Origin: Streptomyces sp. SID9727
GTDB lineage: Bacteria > Actinomycetota > Actinomycetes > Streptomycetales > Streptomycetaceae
Direction of reading: 5' to 3'
Assembly (NCBI RefSeq): GCF_010550605.1
Contig: NZ_JAAGNI010000144.1
Span: forward strand, 1 to 40,305
DNA: 40,305 nucleotides
A program made the position numbers and the translations under genes. The first letter of the stretch is position 1; every line of letters starts with the position of its first letter. The notes under the pieces are model-generated. The model made no database searches, was not told the origin of the DNA, and saw only the letters and a list, made by a program, of their open reading frames with translations. Positions 16,277 through 23,521 of the stretch are shown piece after piece.

Positions 16277-18646
16277 ATGGGGAAGAGGCAGACGCGTACG
16301 CGTGAGAAGGGCAAGGGGACGGTCCGGCCGGGACAGCCGCCCGCTCCCCCGCACACCGGGGCCGCCCGTGCCCGTCAGCCGGCCCCGATGGTTTCCCCCA
16401 CCGGCCCGACGAGCGCCGACGACACCGCGGCGCTGCTGGAGGAGATACGGCAGGTCGCGGACGAGGCCCAGGTGGTCGTCGCGGCGGGGGCCGGGACCGA
16501 CGGCGCGAGCTCCGACCTCGCCTCGGCCTGGCAGCGGTACCGGGCACTCGCCGAGCGCCAGGCGGACGCGGCGACCTCGTTGGCGGTGCAGGCGGAGGCG
16601 CTCCGTGCCGAGCAGGAGGAACTCACCGCCGCGGCCGCGCGACGGGCCGAGGAAGCCGCGGCCCTGCAGGAGAGGAGCGCCGCGCTGGACTCCCGTACGG
16701 AACTTCTCGACCGCAGGGACCGCGATCTGTCCGACCGCGAGCAGGCGACCGAAGCGGCATTCGCGGAACGCCGCCTGGAGACAGGCCGAGAGCTTGAGGC
16801 CTGGCTGACGGAGCAGCGCCGGACGGCAGTGGCCGCGCTGGACACCGAACGCCGGGACCGACAGGCACGGTGGAGCGAGGATCAGCGTCGCCTGGCCGGC
16901 ACTCAGGCGGCCCTGGACCAGCGGGAGAGCGAACTCGCCCAACGCGAGAGAGATCTGCGATCCGCCCGGCTCCGGCTGGAGGACGAACGTGAGGACGTCG
17001 CCCACCTCAAGGCCGCCCTCAAGGAGCAGCAGGACACCCGTGCGGAACGGTTCGAACATGAGGTGACCAGTCGTACCGGCCAGTTGCTTCAGCAGATGGA
17101 GGAGAGCCGGCACAGGATTGCTGTCCTCACCGAGGGGCACGGACGTCTGAGTGTCCGACTCAACGAGTACGACGGCGCATTGGCGTCCCTGGGAGGCATG
17201 ACCCTGGAGCAGGTCGTCGACCGCCTGACCGAGCTTCGCGCCGAGAACGCGCGCCTCCTGGAGGAGAACGCCGCCGCGCCACAAGCCGACGCCCTCCTGC
17301 TCGAGCAGGTGCGGCAGCAGGTCAAGCGCCTCGCCGCCGACAACGAAGAGCTGGTTCGGGAGCGCGGGGAACTGGAGTCCGCGCTCCAACGTGATCGCAT
17401 CGCGGTCAACGAGCGTCAGAATTACCTCGAACAGAACAACTGGCTGCGCGCTGCCAACGACCAACTGCAGCACCTGCTCAACGAGGAAGCGGCCAGACTC
17501 CGGGCCACGGCCCAGGTCGGCAAGGAAGGCCAGGCCTTTCCGGCCTGCTCGTACATGGACCGGGAGTTCGGCACGCCCCGGCCCTTCGACACACGTACGC
17601 CGGCCATGCCGGAGCTGGTGCGCCAGCTGCAGGCGGTCATCCGCCAGCAGGCCGGTCTCTCCTACCGTCAGTCCGACCTGCGCCTGGTCCTGGCGGGCAT
17701 GGCGATGAGCCGTCTCCATCTCTTCCAGGGCATCAGCGGTATCGGGAAGACCGGTCTGGCCCGCGCGCTCGCCATCGCCTTCGGCAGTGGCAGCAGCGCC
17801 GCCGTGGTGCCCGTCCAGGCCGGCTGGCGCGACCCGCAGGACCTCATGGGCTACTACAACAGCTTCGACCGGATCTTCTACGAATCCGAGTTCACCAAGG
17901 CTCTGTACCGTGCCCAGTGCCCTGCTTTCACGGACCGGCCCTTCTTCATCGTCCTCGACGAGATGAACCTCTCCCATCCGGAACAGTATTTCAGCGGAGT
18001 CCTGTCGGCCCTGGCCATCAAGGACCGGCCCAGTCTGGCACTGACCACGGCACCGGTCAGAAACCCTGCCGAGCTGATCATCGGCGGAACTCACATAGCC
18101 GTTCCGGACAACGTCTGGTTCATCGGTACCGCCAATCACGACGAGACGACCGTCGGCTTCGCCGACAAGACCTACGACCGGGCCTTCGTCCTGGAGCTGC
18201 CCTGGCAGCACCCGGACGTACCTTCGGACACGGCACCCGCGTTCCCGGAACCGCTAGGCCATCAAGCTCTCGCCCAGTCCTTCGACCGGGCGCAGGCCAC
18301 CTACGGCGCGCAGGCCGACGGCATCATCGGATTCCTCGACACCCACTGGCGCAGTCGCCTCGCGGAGGAACTGCGCATCGGGTGGGGCAACCGGCTGGAG
18401 AGGCAGATCAAGCAGTTCGCACCCGTCGTGGTCGCCGCCGGAGGCAGCCCGGGTGAGGCGTTGGACCATCTTCTGGCCACACGCATCCTGCGCTCGGTCC
18501 GGGGACGGTACGACATCCATAGCGACATCCTCGACGCATTGCGCACCGACCTCGTCGAAAGTCTGAGTCGGTTCGACGGCGCTCACGAGCCGACGGCGAC
18601 GCGACGGCTGCTGGACGACGAGCTCCGCTCACGGGGTCGGCAATGA
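16277..18646 (+). CDS. Coiled-coil McrB-family AAA+ protein (CnuB-like)
   Basis: A 789-residue protein: a basic Pro-rich start (1-45), a very long coiled coil (about 50-410, with repeated Glu/Arg/Gln heptads such as RRDRDLSDREQ), then a McrB-type AAA+ motor. Walker A is GISGIGKTG (485-493), Walker B with the McrB-style signature is VLDEMNLSHPEQYFS (559-573), and TANHDETT (618-625) stands where McrB has its NxxD GTP-recognition motif. Canonical McrB hydrolyses GTP and drives the McrC nuclease. The coiled-coil fusion marks the CoCoNuT branch rather than classical McrBC. The ATG lies 4 bases after the previous stop, with GAGGGTGA upstream. The stop overlaps the next gene's ATG. No DNA-binding domain of the usual N-terminal McrB kind is seen. 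Confidence 0.88.
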   Translation: MGKRQTRTREKGKGTVRPGQPPAPPHTGAARARQPAPMVSPTGPTSADDTAALLEEIRQVADEAQVVVAAGAGTDGASSDLASAWQRYRALAERQADAATSLAVQAEALRAEQEELTAAAARRAEEAAALQERSAALDSRTELLDRRDRDLSDREQATEAAFAERRLETGRELEAWLTEQRRTAVAALDTERRDRQARWSEDQRRLAGTQAALDQRESELAQRERDLRSARLRLEDEREDVAHLKAALKEQQDTRAERFEHEVTSRTGQLLQQMEESRHRIAVLTEGHGRLSVRLNEYDGALASLGGMTLEQVVDRLTELRAENARLLEENAAAPQADALLLEQVRQQVKRLAADNEELVRERGELESALQRDRIAVNERQNYLEQNNWLRAANDQLQHLLNEEAARLRATAQVGKEGQAFPACSYMDREFGTPRPFDTRTPAMPELVRQLQAVIRQQAGLSYRQSDLRLVLAGMAMSRLHLFQGISGIGKTGLARALAIAFGSGSSAAVVPVQAGWRDPQDLMGYYNSFDRIFYESEFTKALYRAQCPAFTDRPFFIVLDEMNLSHPEQYFSGVLSALAIKDRPSLALTTAPVRNPAELIIGGTHIAVPDNVWFIGTANHDETTVGFADKTYDRAFVLELPWQHPDVPSDTAPAFPEPLGHQALAQSFDRAQATYGAQADGIIGFLDTHWRSRLAEELRIGWGNRLERQIKQFAPVVVAAGGSPGEALDHLLATRILRSVRGRYDIHSDILDALRTDLVESLSRFDGAHEPTATRRLLDDELRSRGRQ

Positions 18647-20571
18647 AGCGGGAAGCAGCCGAGCCGGAACTGGACTCCCTCCTCGTCCGTCACCTTCTGG
18701 CCCTGTCGGCCCGTCTCGGCGAAGCCGCCACGCTCGACGACTGGCTGACCATGCCCCCGATCATCCTCGATGTCGCCGAGGAGGCCGAGGCCTTGCCGCT
18801 GGAGGACGTCTTCGAGCGCGAGTCCGGTGCGCTGCGCGCGGTCTGCCACCGTCCGTACACGCGTCTGCGCACGGTGGAGGAGGTGGTGCCGACGTCCCGG
18901 GTCCGCTCGATCGCTTCCGGCGCTCCGGCGCGCCTGGCTTCCCGGCCCGAGGACTGGGCCTCGCACACGCTCGCCGGCGTGCGCCCCAGCCGTCTGCTGG
19001 CCCGGCGCAGTGAGGAGGACGCCGACATCTACGAGAACCGCGTCGCCGTGGCCGTCCTCGACGTCATGCGGTCGCACCTGCAGCAGCGCATCACACAGCT
19101 CAGGGACCTCAGCAGGATGACGGACGATGTACACGGCCTGCTCATGACTTCTGAGAAGACCTCCTGGCGGGCCAGGCGGGACCTGGCCCGCCTGCTGAGG
19201 AACATCGAGGACTCCGGTCGGCAACGGGCGGTCGCGGGAACGCGTCTGCGGACCCTGGAATCGCTGCTTGCGATAGTGGAGGTCATGCTGAGTTCACCGT
19301 TGGCGCGCGCGGTCGACCACCGCTCCGCGCCGCGCGAACTGCACCCCACGAATCTGTTCAGCAGCGACCCGCACTACCGCAGGGTGGCCTCACTCTGGCA
19401 GGCCTGCGTCACCGTCGCCGCCGTACGCCCCGGGGAGGCCGAGACCGCTCAGCGCCGCCAGGAGGTCCGCGTCGCCTTCGAACGGTTCACCGGCCTCCTG
19501 CTGCTCCTCGCCTGCACACTGCTTCAGGCCACCCCGGACGCCCATCAGCCGGCTCCTGCCCCCGGCCGGACCACCCGCTTCCGCATGCGCGGTCAGCCGT
19601 TGACGGTCGCCTGGTCCCGGACAGGCGACTTCACCCTTCACTGGCGTGACCGCCAGGCGCTGCGCGTCATTCCGTTCACGATCGACCTGTGCACGGCTCC
19701 CGACGCGGCCTCCGTCGCCGCCTCGATCTCAGGCATCCGTCGTGACCGGCCGGCCATCGAGTGCGACGACCTCATCGTGCATCCGGGGCTGCTCCGGAAA
19801 CGCCAGGACGCAGAGCCCCACGTCACCGGGGCGGCGTACCGGATCGGGCACGGCGACGGCGATGCGTCCGGGCAGCATGTCGGCGTTGCCCCGCTGTCCC
19901 CTCTGGACATCTTCAGCGTCAGCCGTCTGGTGCGGGCCGTCCAATGGGCCACCCTGGGCGCCGACGCGCGCCGCTACCCTCTCACGGTCCCCGTGCCCGC
20001 CGGCACGCGTTCCACCGTGACGAACTGTGACTGGCTCGAGCCCCGTGCCGACGGTGTGGCGGTCGTGCGCGCCCCCGCCCCGGGAGAGCTGGAGCACCTC
20101 TCCGCCCTGCTCAGGACAGCCCGGCGGCGCCACGGCAGTAGTCGAGCAGCGGAGCACGAAGCTCAGCGACTGCGGACTGTCTCCGAGACGTTGAAGGACG
20201 CGGCCGTCCAGGCCGAACTGCTCGAAGTGTGCCCGGTGTGTGCCAAGACCGGCTCGCAGCGTCAGACCGTGTTCGAGCCCCGCGAAGGCGGTCTGTTCGC
20301 AGCACTCTGTTCCGCGTGCCGCACCCGGTGGGAGCTCCGCCGCTGCATGGCCTGCAGACGAACCTTCCCGCTACTGGAACCGGATGGCTCCGCCGCTGCC
20401 GGAGCCCCCGAGTCCGACCTCGACGGCCGCCTCGGTGGCGCCTTTCTGGCTGTCCCGTGCTGGACGTCGGAGGGCACCGGTCAGTTCATCTGCCCAGCGT
20501 GCAGCACCTGCGGCCAGGCGACTCGAGCAGCTTCCTGCCCACGCGGATGTTCGACTCAGGCCCCACACTGA
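18643..20571 (+). CDS. DUF2357/McrC-position protein with cysteine-rich zinc tail (CnuC-like)
   Basis: A 642-residue protein encoded directly after the McrB homologue with an ATGA overlap, the usual place of McrC. Residues about 85-150 (ending PSRLLARRSEEDADIYENR and the helix after it) resemble DUF2357, a domain common in McrC-like partners. I could not find a convincing PD-(D/E)xK nuclease signature in the middle, so nuclease activity is doubtful. The C-terminal 115 residues hold many cysteine pairs (C530/C533, C556/C559, C568/C571, C617/C620, C623 and more), suggesting two or more zinc ribbons for nucleic-acid or protein binding. It is the last gene of the operon; no strong hairpin follows. 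What is seen: order, overlap, cysteines. The McrC equivalence is inferred. Confidence 0.8.
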   Translation: MKREAAEPELDSLLVRHLLALSARLGEAATLDDWLTMPPIILDVAEEAEALPLEDVFERESGALRAVCHRPYTRLRTVEEVVPTSRVRSIASGAPARLASRPEDWASHTLAGVRPSRLLARRSEEDADIYENRVAVAVLDVMRSHLQQRITQLRDLSRMTDDVHGLLMTSEKTSWRARRDLARLLRNIEDSGRQRAVAGTRLRTLESLLAIVEVMLSSPLARAVDHRSAPRELHPTNLFSSDPHYRRVASLWQACVTVAAVRPGEAETAQRRQEVRVAFERFTGLLLLLACTLLQATPDAHQPAPAPGRTTRFRMRGQPLTVAWSRTGDFTLHWRDRQALRVIPFTIDLCTAPDAASVAASISGIRRDRPAIECDDLIVHPGLLRKRQDAEPHVTGAAYRIGHGDGDASGQHVGVAPLSPLDIFSVSRLVRAVQWATLGADARRYPLTVPVPAGTRSTVTNCDWLEPRADGVAVVRAPAPGELEHLSALLRTARRRHGSSRAAEHEAQRLRTVSETLKDAAVQAELLEVCPVCAKTGSQRQTVFEPREGGLFAALCSACRTRWELRRCMACRRTFPLLEPDGSAAAGAPESDLDGRLGGAFLAVPCWTSEGTGQFICPACSTCGQATRAASCPRGCSTQAPH

Positions 20572-20947
20572 CTGGACGTTCGGTCCGACGTTCGTTGCGG
20601 CCAGTTGACTCGGCACCGAAGAGGCCGCCGAGTCGGCCGGTGGGGGTGCAGCGGGCGAGGATCGTCTCGTCCTGACATCTTCTGTCTCCCGGGACGACGT
20701 GACGCCCCCCTCCCGCCCCCTCGCCGGCCGGCCGCGCAGCATATCGAGACGTGCCGCCCGACGCGCGGAGCCATCCCCTCGAAGGCGGGTGCGCCGACCG
20801 GACACGCACGGGTGAGCCCGTGAACGTGCACCGGGCGCGGATCGCGGCCGGGGTCGAGGAGGGTCGAAGCCGCAGGGAGCGTGAGTACCCGATGCGGTCA
20901 CGCACCACGGTCCGGGCAGTCGGGGCGGCCGGACATGGCCCGCACAG
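20572..20947. other. Non-coding right end of the island
   Basis: About 376 bases between the last operon gene and the yjbQ stop, with no gene I can support. Open frames here have no ribosome site and poor codon bias. A short GGCCG/CGGCC hairpin near 20625-20640 is too weak to call a terminator. By the integration model this is island DNA reaching almost to the right repeat. Confidence 0.6.
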
Positions 20948-21388
20948 TCAGGCGTCGCCGACGCCGCCCAAGAAGCTCAACCGCACCCGCCGCTCCGCGT
21001 TGTCGACGTTCGTGTCCACCAGGCACACCGACTGCCACGTGCCCAGTTCCAGTCGCCCCGCGATCACCGGCAGGGTCGCGTGCGGGGGGACCAGGGCCGG
21101 GAGCACGTGGTCGCGGCCGTGGCCGGGGTGGCCGTGGCGGTGCTGCCAGCGGTCGTCGGCCGGGAGCAGGATGTGGAGGGCGGAGAGGAGGTCGTCGTCG
21201 CTGCCCGCGCCGGTCTCCAGGACCGCGATTCCGGCGGTGGCGTGCGGGACGAAGATGTTGAGCAGTCCGTCGCGGCCGGAGGCCGCGCGGGCGAGGAACT
21301 GTTCGCAGTCCGGTGTCAGGTCGGTGACGGTCTCCGTCGAGCCCGTCGTGAGGTGCAGGACCGTGGTGGTGAAGGCGGCAGAAGACAT
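20948..21388 (-). CDS. yjbQ: YjbQ (UPF0047) family protein; target gene of the island
   Basis: A 146-residue protein of the YjbQ/UPF0047 family, a small beta-barrel often annotated as a secondary thiamine-phosphate synthase. Family landmarks are NIFVPHATAGIAVLE, DDDLLSALHILLP, the HGHPGHGRDH region, and GTWQSVCLVDTN near the end. The ATG at 21388 has AGGA 8 bases upstream. Its last 23 codons span the right copy of the 41-bp repeat, and the codons after the repeat would be island-derived. The C-terminus is thus probably a hybrid: it ends VRLSFLGGVGDA, whereas the stranded copy at the left end would have ended at VR. The gene is divergent from the monooxygenase gene. Confidence 0.9.
   Translation of the reverse strand: MSSAAFTTTVLHLTTGSTETVTDLTPDCEQFLARAASGRDGLLNIFVPHATAGIAVLETGAGSDDDLLSALHILLPADDRWQHRHGHPGHGRDHVLPALVPPHATLPVIAGRLELGTWQSVCLVDTNVDNAERRVRLSFLGGVGDA
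20981..21021. repeat. Right 41-bp direct repeat (candidate att site) inside yjbQ
   Basis: Partner of 9071-9111 (40 of 41 identical). It lies inside the yjbQ coding sequence, covering codons for VDTNVDNAERRVR on the minus strand. Sequence to the right continues the yjbQ gene; sequence to the left diverges from the other copy after a partly similar stretch (20971-20980). Confidence 0.85.
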
Positions 21389-21476
21389 GCTTCCCATCCT
21401 GCCGCGCCCCGGGACCGAATCCGCTGAGCGACGGGCACGTGGGAAGTTCCGGGAGCCCGTCGCGGTTGGTAGAAGC

Positions 21477-22583
21477 GTGAACGATTTGGCGATGCGGTCG
21501 GTGGACGTCGTGGTGATCGGCGCCGGGCAGGCGGGGCTGTCCGCCGCGTACCACTTGCGGCACAACGGTCTGGAGCCGGACCGCGACTTCGTGGTCCTCG
21601 ACCATGCGCCGGCCCCGGGCGGCGCCTGGCAGTTCCGGTGGCCCTCGCTGACGTACGGCAAGGTGCACGGCATGCACGCGCTGCCCGGCATGGAGCTGAC
21701 CGGTGCGGACGAGGAGCGGCCCTCGTCCGAGGTCATCGGCGCCTACTTCGAGCGGTACGAGCACGCCTTCGGGCTCCGTGTGCACCGGCCGGTCGATGTC
21801 GGCGCCGTACGCGAGGGCGAAGGCGGGCGGCTGCTGGTCGAAACCTCCGCGGGCACGTACGCGACACGCGCCCTGGTCAACGCGACCGGGACCTGGGACC
21901 GGCCCTTCTGGCCCCGCTACCCGGGGCAGGAGACGTTCCGGGGGCGGCAGTTGCACACGGCCGGCTACCCGGGCCCCGCCGCCTTCGCCGGCCGGCGGGT
22001 GGTCGTCGTCGGCGGCGGGGCCTCCGGTACGCAGCACCTGATGGAGATCGCCGAGGTGGCGGCGGAGACCCACTGGGTCACGCGTCGGCCGCCGGTCTTC
22101 CGGGAAGGGCCCTTCGGGGCGGACCAGGGGCGGGCCGCGGTCGCCATGGTGGAGGAGCGGGTGCGGCGCGGGCTGCCGCCGCAGAGCGTGGTGAGCGTGA
22201 CGGGGTTGCCCGTCAACGACGCCGTCCGCCGCGCCCGCGAGTCCGGGGTGCTCGACCGGCTCCCCATGTTCGACCGGATCACGCCCACCGGTGTCGCCTG
22301 GGCCGACGGCCGCGGCGTCGAGGCCGACGTCATCCTCTGGGCCACCGGCTTCCGCGCGGCCATCGATCATCTCGCCCCATTGCGGCTGCGGGAGCGCGGC
22401 GGGGGCATCCGGGTCGAGGGCACCCGAGCCGTGCGCGACCCGCGCGTCCACCTCGTCGGGTACGGCCCCTCCGCCAGTACGATCGGCGCCAACCGTGCGG
22501 GGCGTGCCGCCGTGCGCGAGATCGTCGCGCTGCTGAGGGACGGGGTGCCTGCGGGGCCCGCGAAGGCGCCCGCCCTGGTCTGA
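21477..22583 (+). CDS. Flavin-dependent monooxygenase / NAD(P)-binding oxidoreductase (CzcO-like)
   Basis: A 368-residue flavoprotein of the FMO/Baeyer-Villiger monooxygenase-like group. The FAD-binding GAGQAG is near residue 15, the NADP-binding GGGASG near 180, and the ATGF motif near 285. The short length and lack of the full FxGxxxHxxxW fingerprint fit the CzcO-type subgroup rather than true Baeyer-Villiger enzymes; the substrate is unknown. The start is uncertain: GTG at 21477 is used, but an ATG at 21492 or GTG at 21501 would also keep the whole FAD fold, and none has a strong ribosome site. Divergent from yjbQ (88 bases between starts) and convergent with the transglycosylase gene. Confidence 0.85.
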   Translation: MNDLAMRSVDVVVIGAGQAGLSAAYHLRHNGLEPDRDFVVLDHAPAPGGAWQFRWPSLTYGKVHGMHALPGMELTGADEERPSSEVIGAYFERYEHAFGLRVHRPVDVGAVREGEGGRLLVETSAGTYATRALVNATGTWDRPFWPRYPGQETFRGRQLHTAGYPGPAAFAGRRVVVVGGGASGTQHLMEIAEVAAETHWVTRRPPVFREGPFGADQGRAAVAMVEERVRRGLPPQSVVSVTGLPVNDAVRRARESGVLDRLPMFDRITPTGVAWADGRGVEADVILWATGFRAAIDHLAPLRLRERGGGIRVEGTRAVRDPRVHLVGYGPSASTIGANRAGRAAVREIVALLRDGVPAGPAKAPALV

Positions 22584-22598
22584 GGCCGGGGCCCCCTC

Positions 22599-23459
22599 TC
22601 ATCCCGCTCCCCCGCGGTTCCGGTTGAACTCCGCCACGTTCCGCTGCTGCTCCGCGTAGTCGTCCGTGAAGCGGGTGTCGCCCGGGGCCACCGTCACGAA
22701 GTACAGCCAGGGGCCCGGGGTGGGGGTGATCGCAGCGGCCATCGCCTGTTCGCCCGGGTTGCCGATCGGGGTGGGCGGGAGGCCCTTGTGGGCGTAGCTG
22801 TTGTAGGGACTGGCGAGCTTCGTGTCGCCCGTGGTGGTGTCCAGCGTGCTGCGGTGCAACGCGTAGTTGAGGGTGGAGTCCATCTGGAGCGGCATGCCCC
22901 GGTCGAGGCGGTTGTGGATGACGCGGGCGACCTTGCCCATGTCCGCCTCGGTGTCCGCCTCGGCCTGGACGATGCTGGCGATGGTCACCGTCTGGTACAC
23001 GGTCACGTCGTTGCGGCGTGCGCCGGCCGTGATGTGGTCGGCGCCGAAGTGGCGGCCCGCCGTGACGGTCATGTAGCGCAACAGGCTCTTCGGGGTGGTC
23101 GCGGGGGTGACCGGGTACGTCGCCGGGTAGAGGTAGCCCTCGGGGTTCCCCTTCGCGGCGGCCGGGAGCGGCAGGTCCGACGTCGGCGCCGCCCCTGCGG
23201 TCGTGCCGGCGGGTACGCCGAGGGCCTGGTCGACGGCCGCGTAGACCTGGGTCGCCCGGCGGCCCTCGGGGATCACCAGGGTGCGGGCCGTCTCCTCGGT
23301 CTTCGACCCTCGCGTGAGCAGGGGGACGAGCACCGCTGCGGCCACGGCGAGGACGAGGAGGGAGCCGATGAACAGTGTCAGGCGGCCGCGCCGGGTCAGG
23401 CGGGTGCGGCGGCGGGGCGGGGTGACCGAAGGCGGGTTGTCCGGGGGCTCGTGCGCCAT
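22599..23459 (-). CDS. MltG-like endolytic murein transglycosylase
   Basis: A 286-residue membrane-anchored protein of the YceG/MltG family, which cuts nascent peptidoglycan strands. A positively charged N-terminus is followed by one transmembrane helix (about 28-48), so the catalytic part faces outside. Family segments are EGYLYPATYPV (107-117), TIASIVQAEA (159-168, with the probable catalytic Glu167), VARVIHNRLDRGMPLQMDST, SPYNSYAHKGLPPTPIGNPG (about 225-244). The LysM-like domain of full-length MltG is short or missing, so this is likely a secondary paralogue. It lies 62 bases downstream of the ABC exporter gene on the same strand and could share its transcript. Confidence 0.88.
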   Translation of the reverse strand: MAHEPPDNPPSVTPPRRRTRLTRRGRLTLFIGSLLVLAVAAAVLVPLLTRGSKTEETARTLVIPEGRRATQVYAAVDQALGVPAGTTAGAAPTSDLPLPAAAKGNPEGYLYPATYPVTPATTPKSLLRYMTVTAGRHFGADHITAGARRNDVTVYQTVTIASIVQAEADTEADMGKVARVIHNRLDRGMPLQMDSTLNYALHRSTLDTTTGDTKLASPYNSYAHKGLPPTPIGNPGEQAMAAAITPTPGPWLYFVTVAPGDTRFTDDYAEQQRNVAEFNRNRGGAG

Positions 23460-23521
23460 GCGGGCACGCTAACCCGCGCCGGTCCCGGCCTCGGGGAGGC
23501 CGTGCGCGGCACGCCTTCCGG

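Larger units (their letters stand above)
9071..21021. mobile_element. Putative integrated genomic island carrying a CoCoNuT-like defence operon
   Basis: An 11.95-kb block between two 41-bp direct repeats, inserted at the 3' end of a yjbQ-like gene. The gene at the right end is complete, so the island appears to supply a replacement C-terminus (RRVRLSFLGGVGDA and stop), while the original end (ERQVR and stop) is stranded at the left. The only genes that lie entirely between the repeats are the six of one co-directional operon. No integrase, excisionase or replication gene is visible, so mobilisation would need a recombinase in trans or the element has lost it. Island genes look less GC-rich in places (for example 17401-17460 is about 58% GC) and carry the only two TTA codons I noticed. 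Integration is an inference from the repeat structure. Confidence 0.75.

Noticed and set aside
20751..21476. Long N-terminal extension of the monooxygenase reaching into the island end
   Set aside because: It would run antisense through the whole yjbQ gene; the extension has no flavoprotein similarity, and the FAD motif begins just after 21477.
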